From assembly GCA_964653655.1 (NCBI GenBank), contig CAZZHG010000006.1, positions 1 through 64,000 of the forward strand: DNA of 64,000 nt, read 5' to 3'. Shown piece after piece: positions 1-8,283 of the stretch. The DNA is from CAZZHG01 sp964653655. Lineage in GTDB: Bacteria > Bdellovibrionota > FAC87 > UBA2466. The notes below the pieces were generated by a model, which was not told the origin of the DNA, searched no databases, and saw nothing but the letters and a program-made list of their open reading frames with translations. The position numbers and the translations under genes are program-made. Each line of letters starts with the position of its first letter. Within the stretch, counting starts at the first letter, position 1.

Positions 1-1
1 C

Positions 2-229
2 GACTTGCTCCTTCACAACGGCAAGCCTATTTCCCTCGATCTCCCGAATTTCGTGAATCTGCAGGTCACTTATTGTGAGCCTGCGGTCCGCGGAGATACC
101 GTGAGCGGCGGCGCGAAACCCGCGACGCTCCAGACGGGTCTCAACATCAACGTCCCGTATCACATTAAGCAGGGCGACTTTCTCAAAATCGACACGCGCG
201 ACGGCTCGTACGTGGAAAAAGTAAAGTAA
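2..229 (+). CDS. efp: Elongation factor P, C-terminal part (5' end outside window)
   Basis: Only the last 75 codons are in the window, and the reading frame is already open at base 2. The residues match the EF-P central and C-terminal OB domains, including the family's ending with SGGAKPATLQTG, the NVP turn and a final DTRDGSYVEKV. EF-P binds the ribosomal E/P site and relieves stalling at polyproline stretches in the cytoplasm. The modified lysine loop is in domain I and is not visible here. The stop is TAA at 227-229. The next gene begins about 50 nt downstream and may be co-transcribed. Confidence 0.95.
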   Translation, partial: DLLLHNGKPISLDLPNFVNLQVTYCEPAVRGDTVSGGAKPATLQTGLNINVPYHIKQGDFLKIDTRDGSYVEKVK

Positions 230-281
230 GCCTTTTCCCGCGTTTCTTCCCCGTGGCGAATGTCTCCCGTGAGGCACAGGC

Positions 282-1475
282 ATGGGTGCGCCTAAACGTA
301 AAACTCCGTCCGATCCGAAGGACCTCGTCACCGAAGCGCAAAACGCCGAGGAGCGCGGAATGCACAGGGAGGCGTCCGCGCTTTATGCGGAAGCGGCCCA
401 GGCAGCGCGAAAGGAAAAGCGGACGAGGGACGCGAAAAGTCTTCTGAAAAAGGCCATCGAGCTCTCGCCGCAGTCCGCTCGTCTCTACATTCAGCTCGCC
501 ATCCTGGAGAACAAGCTGGGCAGCGACGAGAGCGCACTGAAGTCCATGGAGAAGTTCACTGAAATTACTCTCCAGCGCGGCAAGATGGCCGAGTACCGCC
601 CTTACATGGAAAAGTACCTGGCCGGCCTTCCGACTTTGCGCCAGGTTTTCTACCGGGGCCTTCTCGCGATCGATCGCACCGACGCGGGTCCCTTTCTCGA
701 TTACGCCCAGGCGGCCATCGACAAGAGCGACTGGGAGGACGCCCGCGAAATGCTGGTCGATGCGCTGAAAACCAAATCGCGCACGCCGGAAGTGGTGGAG
801 AAGCTGAAGGCGGTGCTGCTCGCTCTCGGCGACGGCCAGAAGGCTTTGGAAAGTTTCGAGGCGGGGCGGATGCCTCTGAAAGATCTCATCTCTCTCCTAG
901 GCAAGCGTCCGGGGGGCGGCAAGAACACGAGTGCCGGCGAGCCCGGCGTCCGCGAGCCCGAGGACGAGAGTCTCGACTCGCTCATCTCGCGTCTGGAAGG
1001 CGAGATGGGGATCGCCTTGAAAGAGCGGCACGACAACGTAAAGCCGCTCGTGAAGGAGTTCCGCCGCCGTTCGGAGAAAGTTCTGAAGTCCGCTCCGAAG
1101 ACGCGCATGGACCTTGCGATGGCGTTTTTCGAGATGGGGCTCGTGGACGACGCCCGCTCGGAACTCGAGGCGGTGAAGCCTTCGGACGCCGACTACCGCC
1201 AGGCTCAGATGCTCATCGGCGAGATCCTTTTTCAGGAAGGAAGCTTTCTCGAGGCGCTCGAGGTCTTTCAGCGGGCGCTGCGGGACGAGCAAGCGGACTT
1301 GGATTTGCGAACGGAAGCGGCCTACAAGCTCGTATTGACCTACGACCGGCTCGGCGACGGCGAAAAAGCCCTGAAGTGGGCGATTTGGCTCGAGGAAAAG
1401 TCACCGACGTACCGCGATATCCGTCAAATAAAGAGGCAGATCGAAGACCGGGAAAAAGCCAAAGGATCCCGTTAG
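282..1475 (+). CDS. Tetratricopeptide-repeat protein
   Basis: The 397-residue product has no signal peptide. It is built of helical repeats with TPR-like spacing: an N-terminal block (about residues 15-90, with alternating Ala/Tyr/Leu positions) and a second block at about 255-390. A charged, probably disordered linker lies between them (about residues 205-245, rich in Gly/Glu/Asp). TPRs are protein-interaction scaffolds, and no enzymatic motif is seen. A GAGG element lies about 8 nt before the ATG. It ends 6 nt before tamB and is probably in the same operon, so it may help envelope assembly, but that is inference from position. The exact function is unknown. Confidence 0.8.
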   Translation: MGAPKRKTPSDPKDLVTEAQNAEERGMHREASALYAEAAQAARKEKRTRDAKSLLKKAIELSPQSARLYIQLAILENKLGSDESALKSMEKFTEITLQRGKMAEYRPYMEKYLAGLPTLRQVFYRGLLAIDRTDAGPFLDYAQAAIDKSDWEDAREMLVDALKTKSRTPEVVEKLKAVLLALGDGQKALESFEAGRMPLKDLISLLGKRPGGGKNTSAGEPGVREPEDESLDSLISRLEGEMGIALKERHDNVKPLVKEFRRRSEKVLKSAPKTRMDLAMAFFEMGLVDDARSELEAVKPSDADYRQAQMLIGEILFQEGSFLEALEVFQRALRDEQADLDLRTEAAYKLVLTYDRLGDGEKALKWAIWLEEKSPTYRDIRQIKRQIEDREKAKGSR

Positions 1476-1481
1476 CACCTG

Positions 1482-4400
1482 ATGCGAAAGACCTTCTTCA
1501 TTCTCTCCGGGTTGTTTGCAGGGGCCTACCTGCTGCTTCACCTCGCCCTGGGGTCGAGCCCGGTGCAGCGCTGGGTGCTGGACGAGATCCAGAAGGCTCT
1601 CGCGAAGTACGGCATGGAGCTGAACATCGAGAGCATCGAGTTCTCCGCCTTCACGCCGAAGCTTTACCTCAACCGGGTGAAGCTCTCGACGACTCCGCGG
1701 GCGATCATTCAGCTCAACACTCCGCTCAGCGTCGACAAGATCAAGCTTCAGTTCCAGCCGCTCGCGCTCATCTACCGCCGGATCGTCATCGAAGAGGTCG
1801 TGCTGTTCCACCCGCAAGTCTTCGTGCCGAGAGCGGACCGTCTCTACAGACGCATTACGGGGCTCATCAAGGAGAACCAATCGATCGAGCTGAAGGGCAC
1901 GGGCTCCGTCGACGTACTCGTGCGCAAGGTGGGCGTCGTGGACGCTTTGTTCGACGTGCAGTCGAACGATCCGGCTTTCTCAATCCGCTCGCGCAGCTTG
2001 TCAGCGTTTCTCGAGCGAAGCGCCGGCCAGCAGCAGGAAATCAGCGTTCAGTCCCAGAACATCGAGCTGGATCGCGGGCCTCTGAAGTTGAGCCTGCGCA
2101 ACTTCGACGTGGACGTGGACGTCACCCCCAATTCCCTTCGCGTGAACCGGTTTCTCGCCGCCGCGGAGAACCTGTCCATCAACATCAAGGGAACTTCCTC
2201 GCTGCCGTTCGTCGCGGGCAAAGGGCCGGACTCGAGCCGTGTCAGCTACGACATCTCTCTGCCCCTGCAACTGCTCACCCAGGTGCCCGAGCTGAAGGTG
2301 AAGGATCTGTCCGGCCAGGTGAAATCCGGCGGATCTCTGACTCTGAATCGGGGGACGGTCACCGGCAGCGGCGATCTCGACTACAACAACATCGTATTCG
2401 ACGATTACAAAATCGGATCGGGCAAAGCGGACTTCAAGCTGGACGAGCAGAACGCGACGCTCACCAAGGCGGACCTTCGTTACGGCGGCGGGCAGATTAC
2501 TTCCAACAGCATCAAGGTCGGACTAGGCGGCCGTTACCCGCTGCAAGCCGATCTCGACATCAGCGGCTTTCTCATCGAGGGGCTGCTCGACAGCCTCGAC
2601 CACCCCCAGGCGCCCGTGCACACGAAGATTTCGGCGCTCTTGAAAGCGAAGGGGTTTCTGAGCGGTCCCTTCGAGATCGACGGCGAGCTGGAAGGCAAGT
2701 ACGAGGGGCTTCAGGTTTTGGCCAGGGGGGACCGGCCGCCCACGCTCGATAACATGATTTTCGACTTCGGCGGCGGGACGCTCGCCGGAAAAATCGGATT
2801 TACGGAAGATCGTTTTACTTTCCAGCAGAAGCTGACGGGACTGGGCGGCGGAACGGCGGACGCCGACGGGTTCGTGGGTTACGCCAACACGTCGAAGATC
2901 CGGGCGAAGATGGAGAACCTTTCGTTCACGGATCTCGGTCACATCTCGGGAATTCAGGTCGGCGGCCGGGTGAACCTCAACGCGGAAGTCGAGGTCAAAG
3001 GCAGCGACGTGAAAGCGGTCGGGGGGTTCGAGTTCACCGGAGCGGAAATCGCCGAGATCCTCCTCGGGAACGCGAAGGGGCAGGTCTACTACCAGAACAT
3101 GCTGCTCTCCTTCGAAAACATCGACATCCCCGCCCTCGAGCCCATTCGCGGCAACGGATACCTCGATTTCAGCAAAGACGAGCTTCATTACAAGTTCGGC
3201 GTCGACATCAGCCGCGCGAGCATCAATCAGGTGTTCGACATTTTCCAGAAATCGAAGCTCGGTTTCCCTCAGCCGAAAGGCGGCGAAACCTCGGCGCGGG
3301 TTTCCATCGAAGGAGGCCACGACAAGAAGGGAATCGAGGTGCTCGCCTCGGGCCGCGCGAAGAATTTCGAATGGTACAACGAAGGCTGGAGCTCCTCCAC
3401 TTTCATCTTCACGTACCGCCCCGAGGCAATCGAGCTGAATCGGGTGACGCTCTTCAAGAAATCCGGAGCCCTCGATACTCAAGGTTTATTCACGCCCACC
3501 CGCAACCGGCTTACGTTGCGAAGCCAGGGGCTTCGAGTGGAGGAGTTCGATTCCATTCAGGGCGCGCCGCTCGGCGGGGAAATACAGGGCGATCTCACTC
3601 TGGACGGCCCGGCTGGAGATCTGTTCAGCGGAGGCGAGGGCGAGATCAAGTGGATGCAAGCGACCTTCCGGGGCGCCGCCATGCCGGACTCCTCCCTGCG
3701 CCTGAAGCCACAGGGGAAGGGCGTCGAGTTTCTCGGCAATCTCATGGGAGAGGGCATGCGAGGCCGCTACCTCAGAGGGGCGCCGGGCTCGAAGACCGAC
3801 GAGCTTCTTCTCTACTTCCAGAAGTTCGACTTCATGCCGCTCGTTTCTCTCGTCATGGGTAAAGACGTCACGACGATCGCCTCCGTGCTCGCGAGCGGCG
3901 ATCTGTCTCTAAAGGGAAGTCTCCAGGATTGGACGACGTTGAAGGGAACCGGCTCGATCCACGCCTTAGAGCTCGGGCTTCGCGGGACGCCGTTGAAAAA
4001 CCGCGAGCCGGTGTTTCTGAAGGTCGAAGACGGAGATTTCGATCTCGGAAAGTTCTACCTCACCGGGGTGGACGGCGAAATCGCCGGTTCGGCCCGCTTT
4101 CAGAGCGATCGGGAAGTCGAGATCAGTCTCGATGGAAAGCTCGATCTGCAATACCTGCAGCCGTTCGTTCCCGTCCTCGACTACGGTTTGGGTAAGACGC
4201 TCGTTTCATTGCGGGTGACCGGAAAGCCGGACAAGTTCAAGATGCTGGGATCGCTTGGCCTTGAAGACGGCGTGCTTCGGTTCACCGGCTTGAAGGACGA
4301 GTTCAGAAACGCGCAGCTCCAGATGAGCCTTTCGCAGGATCAACTCAACGTGGACAAGTTCGAGGCCTCCGTGAACGCAGGAAAGTTGCGCGGCACCGGC

Positions 4401-5420
4401 AGCATCGGCATCAACCGGTTCGAGTCGTTTCAGCCGAAGCTCAACTTCGTCGCGGACAAGGTCGAGCTTCGGATGCGCGATTACCTGTCGGCGCGCCTAA
4501 GCGGCGACATGTCCATCACCGGCAAGGAGGCGCCGTATCTGCTCTCGGGCCAATGCACCATCCTCGAGGGAAAGCTGACCAAGTTCGAGACCGCGCCCGT
4601 GGAACTATCGCCCAGGGAAAAGCCGGCCTTTCTGTTCGACGTTACTTGCGAAGCCGCCGATCGTTTATTCGTCACCACGGATCTGATGAACGCCGAGTTC
4701 AAGGGGAAGTTTCACGTGCTCGGCTCCAGCGAGAAGGTTGGTCTCGTCGGCCGCGCGGAAGGCATCCGCGGTTCGGTATTGTTCCGTGAGACCCGGTTCA
4801 ACATGGAATCGGCGAACGTGCGCTTCGCCAATCCCCAGGAAATCGAGCCCCGCTTCCGGCTCGCCGCCCGGGCGCTGGTAAAGGAGCAGAAATCGATAAC
4901 GCCCCAGGAGTTCGACATCAACCTCCAGACGTTCGGTACCCCCGAGGACTACCGGATCGTTCTTTCCTCGAGCCCCGCGCTATCGGAAAACGACATCATC
5001 TCACTGCTACTTCTCGGGGTGACGAGCCGGGACGACGCGAATTACACGGGTCTCGGCACGACCATCGCCGGGCAGGTTCCCTTCCAGTCGAGGGTGGGCG
5101 ACGAGCTCGGCGTAGACATCAAGATCAAGACACAGACATTGAAGGGGGACGTGAACACGAACACGTCCGCAAATACCGGGTCCAGCGGCGACATAACGGT
5201 GCCCAGCGTGCAGATTCAGAAGGACATCACGAAGAAGACGAAAGTGTCCTTCTCGAACTCCCTTGATCCGGTCGTTCCGATCCGGGAGCTTCGCATCGAG
5301 CAGATTTTGGACGAGAACCTTTCCGTGAACGCCACGACGATCAACCGGCCCCGCGGCTCCACGGAGACCCAGACACAAAGTTACGGATTGGACTTCCGGT
5401 ACCGGTTCCAATTCGACTGA
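1482..5420 (+). CDS. tamB: TamB-family translocation/assembly module (DUF490, AsmA-like)
   Basis: The product is 1312 residues with an N-terminal membrane anchor (about residues 4-24). A very long stretch of repeating beta-strand segments follows, typical of the TamB/AsmA bridge-like proteins. The last 300 residues match the DUF490 domain, including a conserved NDIISLLLLGVTSR-like segment near residue 1185. TamB spans the periplasm from the inner membrane to an Omp85 partner and is implicated in outer-membrane protein insertion and phospholipid transport. The length is in the family range (about 1250-1500). The Omp85 gene follows after 4 nt, the classical tamA-tamB association although in reversed order. 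Confidence 0.88.
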   Translation: MRKTFFILSGLFAGAYLLLHLALGSSPVQRWVLDEIQKALAKYGMELNIESIEFSAFTPKLYLNRVKLSTTPRAIIQLNTPLSVDKIKLQFQPLALIYRRIVIEEVVLFHPQVFVPRADRLYRRITGLIKENQSIELKGTGSVDVLVRKVGVVDALFDVQSNDPAFSIRSRSLSAFLERSAGQQQEISVQSQNIELDRGPLKLSLRNFDVDVDVTPNSLRVNRFLAAAENLSINIKGTSSLPFVAGKGPDSSRVSYDISLPLQLLTQVPELKVKDLSGQVKSGGSLTLNRGTVTGSGDLDYNNIVFDDYKIGSGKADFKLDEQNATLTKADLRYGGGQITSNSIKVGLGGRYPLQADLDISGFLIEGLLDSLDHPQAPVHTKISALLKAKGFLSGPFEIDGELEGKYEGLQVLARGDRPPTLDNMIFDFGGGTLAGKIGFTEDRFTFQQKLTGLGGGTADADGFVGYANTSKIRAKMENLSFTDLGHISGIQVGGRVNLNAEVEVKGSDVKAVGGFEFTGAEIAEILLGNAKGQVYYQNMLLSFENIDIPALEPIRGNGYLDFSKDELHYKFGVDISRASINQVFDIFQKSKLGFPQPKGGETSARVSIEGGHDKKGIEVLASGRAKNFEWYNEGWSSSTFIFTYRPEAIELNRVTLFKKSGALDTQGLFTPTRNRLTLRSQGLRVEEFDSIQGAPLGGEIQGDLTLDGPAGDLFSGGEGEIKWMQATFRGAAMPDSSLRLKPQGKGVEFLGNLMGEGMRGRYLRGAPGSKTDELLLYFQKFDFMPLVSLVMGKDVTTIASVLASGDLSLKGSLQDWTTLKGTGSIHALELGLRGTPLKNREPVFLKVEDGDFDLGKFYLTGVDGEIAGSARFQSDREVEISLDGKLDLQYLQPFVPVLDYGLGKTLVSLRVTGKPDKFKMLGSLGLEDGVLRFTGLKDEFRNAQLQMSLSQDQLNVDKFEASVNAGKLRGTGSIGINRFESFQPKLNFVADKVELRMRDYLSARLSGDMSITGKEAPYLLSGQCTILEGKLTKFETAPVELSPREKPAFLFDVTCEAADRLFVTTDLMNAEFKGKFHVLGSSEKVGLVGRAEGIRGSVLFRETRFNMESANVRFANPQEIEPRFRLAARALVKEQKSITPQEFDINLQTFGTPEDYRIVLSSSPALSENDIISLLLLGVTSRDDANYTGLGTTIAGQVPFQSRVGDELGVDIKIKTQTLKGDVNTNTSANTGSSGDITVPSVQIQKDITKKTKVSFSNSLDPVVPIRELRIEQILDENLSVNATTINRPRGSTETQTQSYGLDFRYRFQFD

Positions 5421-5424
5421 AGCC

Positions 5425-8181
5425 ATGTTTCTTCGAGCTATCATTCTGGCGGCATTGCTCGTGGCGGCGGTCGCACGCGCGGAAAGTAATCCGGTGATCG
5501 ATTCAGTGGAGTCGACCGCCTTCAGCAAGGAGGAGACCGCCGAGCTGGCGCGAGCCCTGGGGATCTCTCCGGGGGACGCCATCGATCCCCGGCGCGTGAA
5601 TGAAGGCATCCGATCGGTCCATCAGCGGGGCAAGGTCGAGAGTCTGTTTGTCGAGGTTGTCGATCGAAAGGGCCGAAAGGTCGCCGTTCTCTCTGGCGAA
5701 CGCACCCGCGTCCTGAAGTCGCTCACCTACAAGAACGTCGACGCCGAGATACTCGCCTCCGTCCAACGCGGTCTGTCCCTGGAGGAAGGCAAGACCGTCG
5801 ACATGCGCGCCTTCACCGAGCTTCGCGATCGATTGAAGGAGGCCTACCAGGAGCGCGGTTACGCATTCGCCGACGTGGACATCGTTCTGCACGACGTGCC
5901 GGGCTCTACCGAGGCGGACGTCGAAGTCGTACTCAACGCGGGAAAGGCGACCCAGGTGTCCGCGGTGCACGTCGCCGGCGGCACTCCGGAGGACAATGAG
6001 AATCTGGCGAGCCTCGTCGGCATCCGAAAAGGGGAGATCTATACTAGAAAGGCCGTCGACGACGCGGCGGAGAGAATCAACCGCTACCTGCGCGCGAACC
6101 AGTATCCCACGTCCAAGGTCGAGCAGGTGCTGACGGACTTCTCCGAGAGCAAGCTGCAGGTGGAGATCCGTTTCCTGGTGAAGCTCGAAGACCGCTTCCT
6201 CTTCCAGTTCCGCGGCAACACCATCTTCGAGGACGTCACCATCCGCTCCATGCTGACGGAAGAGGTGTTGTCCCAGATCGACGCGACCGCCAAAATCGTT
6301 GAGCTAGTCGAGACCAAATACAAGGAAATCGGGTACCACTTCGTCAAGGTGGCGGCGAAGGAGGAATCTTTCAAAGGGCAGAAACTGAAAGTCGTTACCT
6401 TCGATATCGACGAAGGCCCGAAGGTTATCCTCGACGAGATTCACGTGAACGGCGGAGAGCCATTCAGCGAGCGTCAGATCTCCAGAATGTTCTTCGCGGG
6501 GGCGCCCGGAGTGCTCGCTCGCAGGGTTTATTGGGAGAAAGGCCTCGCGAGCGCTGGAGAAGCGCTCAAGCGGGCCATCGTCGAGGACGGCTATCTCAGC
6601 GCTTCGGTCGGAACCCCTCGCGCGGTATTTACGTCTGACAATAAGGGTGTGGATCTTTTTATCGACGTGGATCCCGGGACGCGAACTTTCGTCGCTCAGA
6701 TCGACGTTCAGGGCGTTTTCCATTTTCCGCAGAGTAAGATCCTGGCCCTGTTCGGCGTTAAGGCCGGCGACCCCATCAACAAGAAAGCGGTCGACGAGGG
6801 TAAGGCCAGAATCCTGGAGGCCTACGCGGAAGCGGGCTACGTCGAGGCGAAGTTTCAGGACGGGGAGGGGCACGAGACGATTCAGCTTTCGAACTCGCGC
6901 AAGGAGTGTTTCATCCGGCTCCACCTGGTGGAAGGTCTTCAATTTCTTGTCGGGGATCTGACGGTGGTCGGAAATGATAAAACCCGAGAAGAAGTGATTC
7001 TCCGGGAAATGAAGCTCAAGACTGGAGACCGGTACGATCCCGGGCTGCTTCGGGAATCGGAGGAAAATATCGCTCTGCTTGGGCTATTCACGCGCGCCGA
7101 GATTCTCTCTAGCAATAGCTCCAGCCAGGCGAACCGGAAGGATTTGAAGATCGTCGTGAAGGAAAATCGGCCGGGTCTCGGCGAGGTCGGCTTCGGCGGC
7201 GAGTTCGAGGATCCGACGTTGCGGCTCAAGTCCTTCTTCGGCCTCACGTACCGCAACTTGATGGGCCTCAACCAAACCGCTTCCATCCGCGGTGAGACTT
7301 CGCTTCCGTTCACGTCCGACAAGTTCATTCCGTTCATCGAGTACGGCGCCGCCTTTGGCTACCGCGCGCCTTACCCGTTCGGCGTCCCCGTGACGCTCGC
7401 GACCCAGATCGGTCTCGACGGATTCCAGGTGTCGAGCATCGGTCCGAAGATTCAGCGCCGGGCGCGCATTGAGGCTCGCGTAGAGAAAAAGTTGATCAAG
7501 GTGATAACGGCTATCTATCGCCTGTATCGCTATGAGCGGACCAGTACCGAGGTGCTCGCCTCCAGTACGACGACTCCGTCCTTGAACGTCGATATCATCG
7601 GCTCAACTGGACCGGGGCTCATTCTCGATTTCCGAAACGATCTGTTCAATCCGACTGCCGGCAGCTACCACACCTTCGACGCCGAGTTCGCTCATCCGAA
7701 GCTGCTCTCAGGGCCCAATACCGCGTTCTTCATGTTCGTGAACCGCAACTCGTTCTTCATCCCGCTCTTCTCGCCGTTCCAGATGTCGGCGTTCGTGGGG
7801 ATCGGCTATGCAAGATCTCTCTTCGGTGGACAGCCGCTTCCGACCGCTCGTCTCGCCAACGATCTCGCTCTCGGCGGTCAGGGGTCGATTCGCGGCTATT
7901 CTCCCCGGCGCTTTTCTCCGGCGACCGGCACGACGACTCAGACGGCGTTTTACAACGTGCGCGGCGAAGTCGGCTTGCCGCTTTTCTCCAACATCAGCGC
8001 GGCGATCTTCTTCGACAGCGGCCAGATCTTTCCCAATCTCAACACCGATCCCCGCCATGACGGCGTGGGCTTCGGCGTGCGGTACAAAACGCCGGTCGGG
8101 CCTCTCGTCATCGACATCGCGAAGGGCCTCGGCCCGGACGCGGAGTCCGTGAAACTGTATTTTACGGTCGGTACTTTTTAG
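5425..8181 (+). CDS. Omp85-family outer-membrane protein (TamA/BamA-like)
   Basis: This is a 918-residue protein with an N-terminal signal peptide (about residues 1-19, AVARA cleavage region). Tandem POTRA-like domains occupy about residues 25-590, followed by a C-terminal 16-strand barrel (about 595-918). The barrel carries the diagnostic IRGY element (within GSIRGYSPRRF, about residue 826), equivalent to the VRGF/Y lid motif of Omp85 loop 6. The last residue is an aromatic Phe, as in most beta-barrels. Omp85 proteins insert beta-barrels into the outer membrane. Pairing with tamB points to TamA, but TamA has three POTRAs and about 580 residues, so this protein is far longer and closer in size to BamA. 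I cannot decide between the two. Confidence 0.85.
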   Translation: MFLRAIILAALLVAAVARAESNPVIDSVESTAFSKEETAELARALGISPGDAIDPRRVNEGIRSVHQRGKVESLFVEVVDRKGRKVAVLSGERTRVLKSLTYKNVDAEILASVQRGLSLEEGKTVDMRAFTELRDRLKEAYQERGYAFADVDIVLHDVPGSTEADVEVVLNAGKATQVSAVHVAGGTPEDNENLASLVGIRKGEIYTRKAVDDAAERINRYLRANQYPTSKVEQVLTDFSESKLQVEIRFLVKLEDRFLFQFRGNTIFEDVTIRSMLTEEVLSQIDATAKIVELVETKYKEIGYHFVKVAAKEESFKGQKLKVVTFDIDEGPKVILDEIHVNGGEPFSERQISRMFFAGAPGVLARRVYWEKGLASAGEALKRAIVEDGYLSASVGTPRAVFTSDNKGVDLFIDVDPGTRTFVAQIDVQGVFHFPQSKILALFGVKAGDPINKKAVDEGKARILEAYAEAGYVEAKFQDGEGHETIQLSNSRKECFIRLHLVEGLQFLVGDLTVVGNDKTREEVILREMKLKTGDRYDPGLLRESEENIALLGLFTRAEILSSNSSSQANRKDLKIVVKENRPGLGEVGFGGEFEDPTLRLKSFFGLTYRNLMGLNQTASIRGETSLPFTSDKFIPFIEYGAAFGYRAPYPFGVPVTLATQIGLDGFQVSSIGPKIQRRARIEARVEKKLIKVITAIYRLYRYERTSTEVLASSTTTPSLNVDIIGSTGPGLILDFRNDLFNPTAGSYHTFDAEFAHPKLLSGPNTAFFMFVNRNSFFIPLFSPFQMSAFVGIGYARSLFGGQPLPTARLANDLALGGQGSIRGYSPRRFSPATGTTTQTAFYNVRGEVGLPLFSNISAAIFFDSGQIFPNLNTDPRHDGVGFGVRYKTPVGPLVIDIAKGLGPDAESVKLYFTVGTF

Positions 8182-8189
8182 CAGGTCCA

Positions 8190-8283
8190 CCAAAAGGTGC
8201 GGCCTCACTTCCGGTAGCCAGAAGTGAGGCCGCACCTTTTGGGGTCTAGTAGCCAGAAGTGAGGCCGCACCTTTTGGGGTCTA
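8190..8283. repeat. 35-bp tandem repeat with 22-bp perfect palindrome (REP-like/bidirectional terminator)
   Basis: Bases 8190-8211 and 8221-8242 form a perfect 22-bp inverted repeat around a 9-nt loop. The right arm plus flanks (8214-8248) is repeated exactly and head-to-tail at 8249-8283. The arms begin and end with AAAA/TTTT runs, so the RNA hairpin would look like an intrinsic terminator in both directions, and the element lies between two convergent genes. The last three bases of the second copy (8281-8283) are the TAG stop codon of the minus-strand gene. The architecture resembles REP elements. Confidence 0.85.

Noticed and set aside
8214..8283. CRISPR array
   Set aside because: Only two copies, directly adjacent without spacers, and no cas gene.
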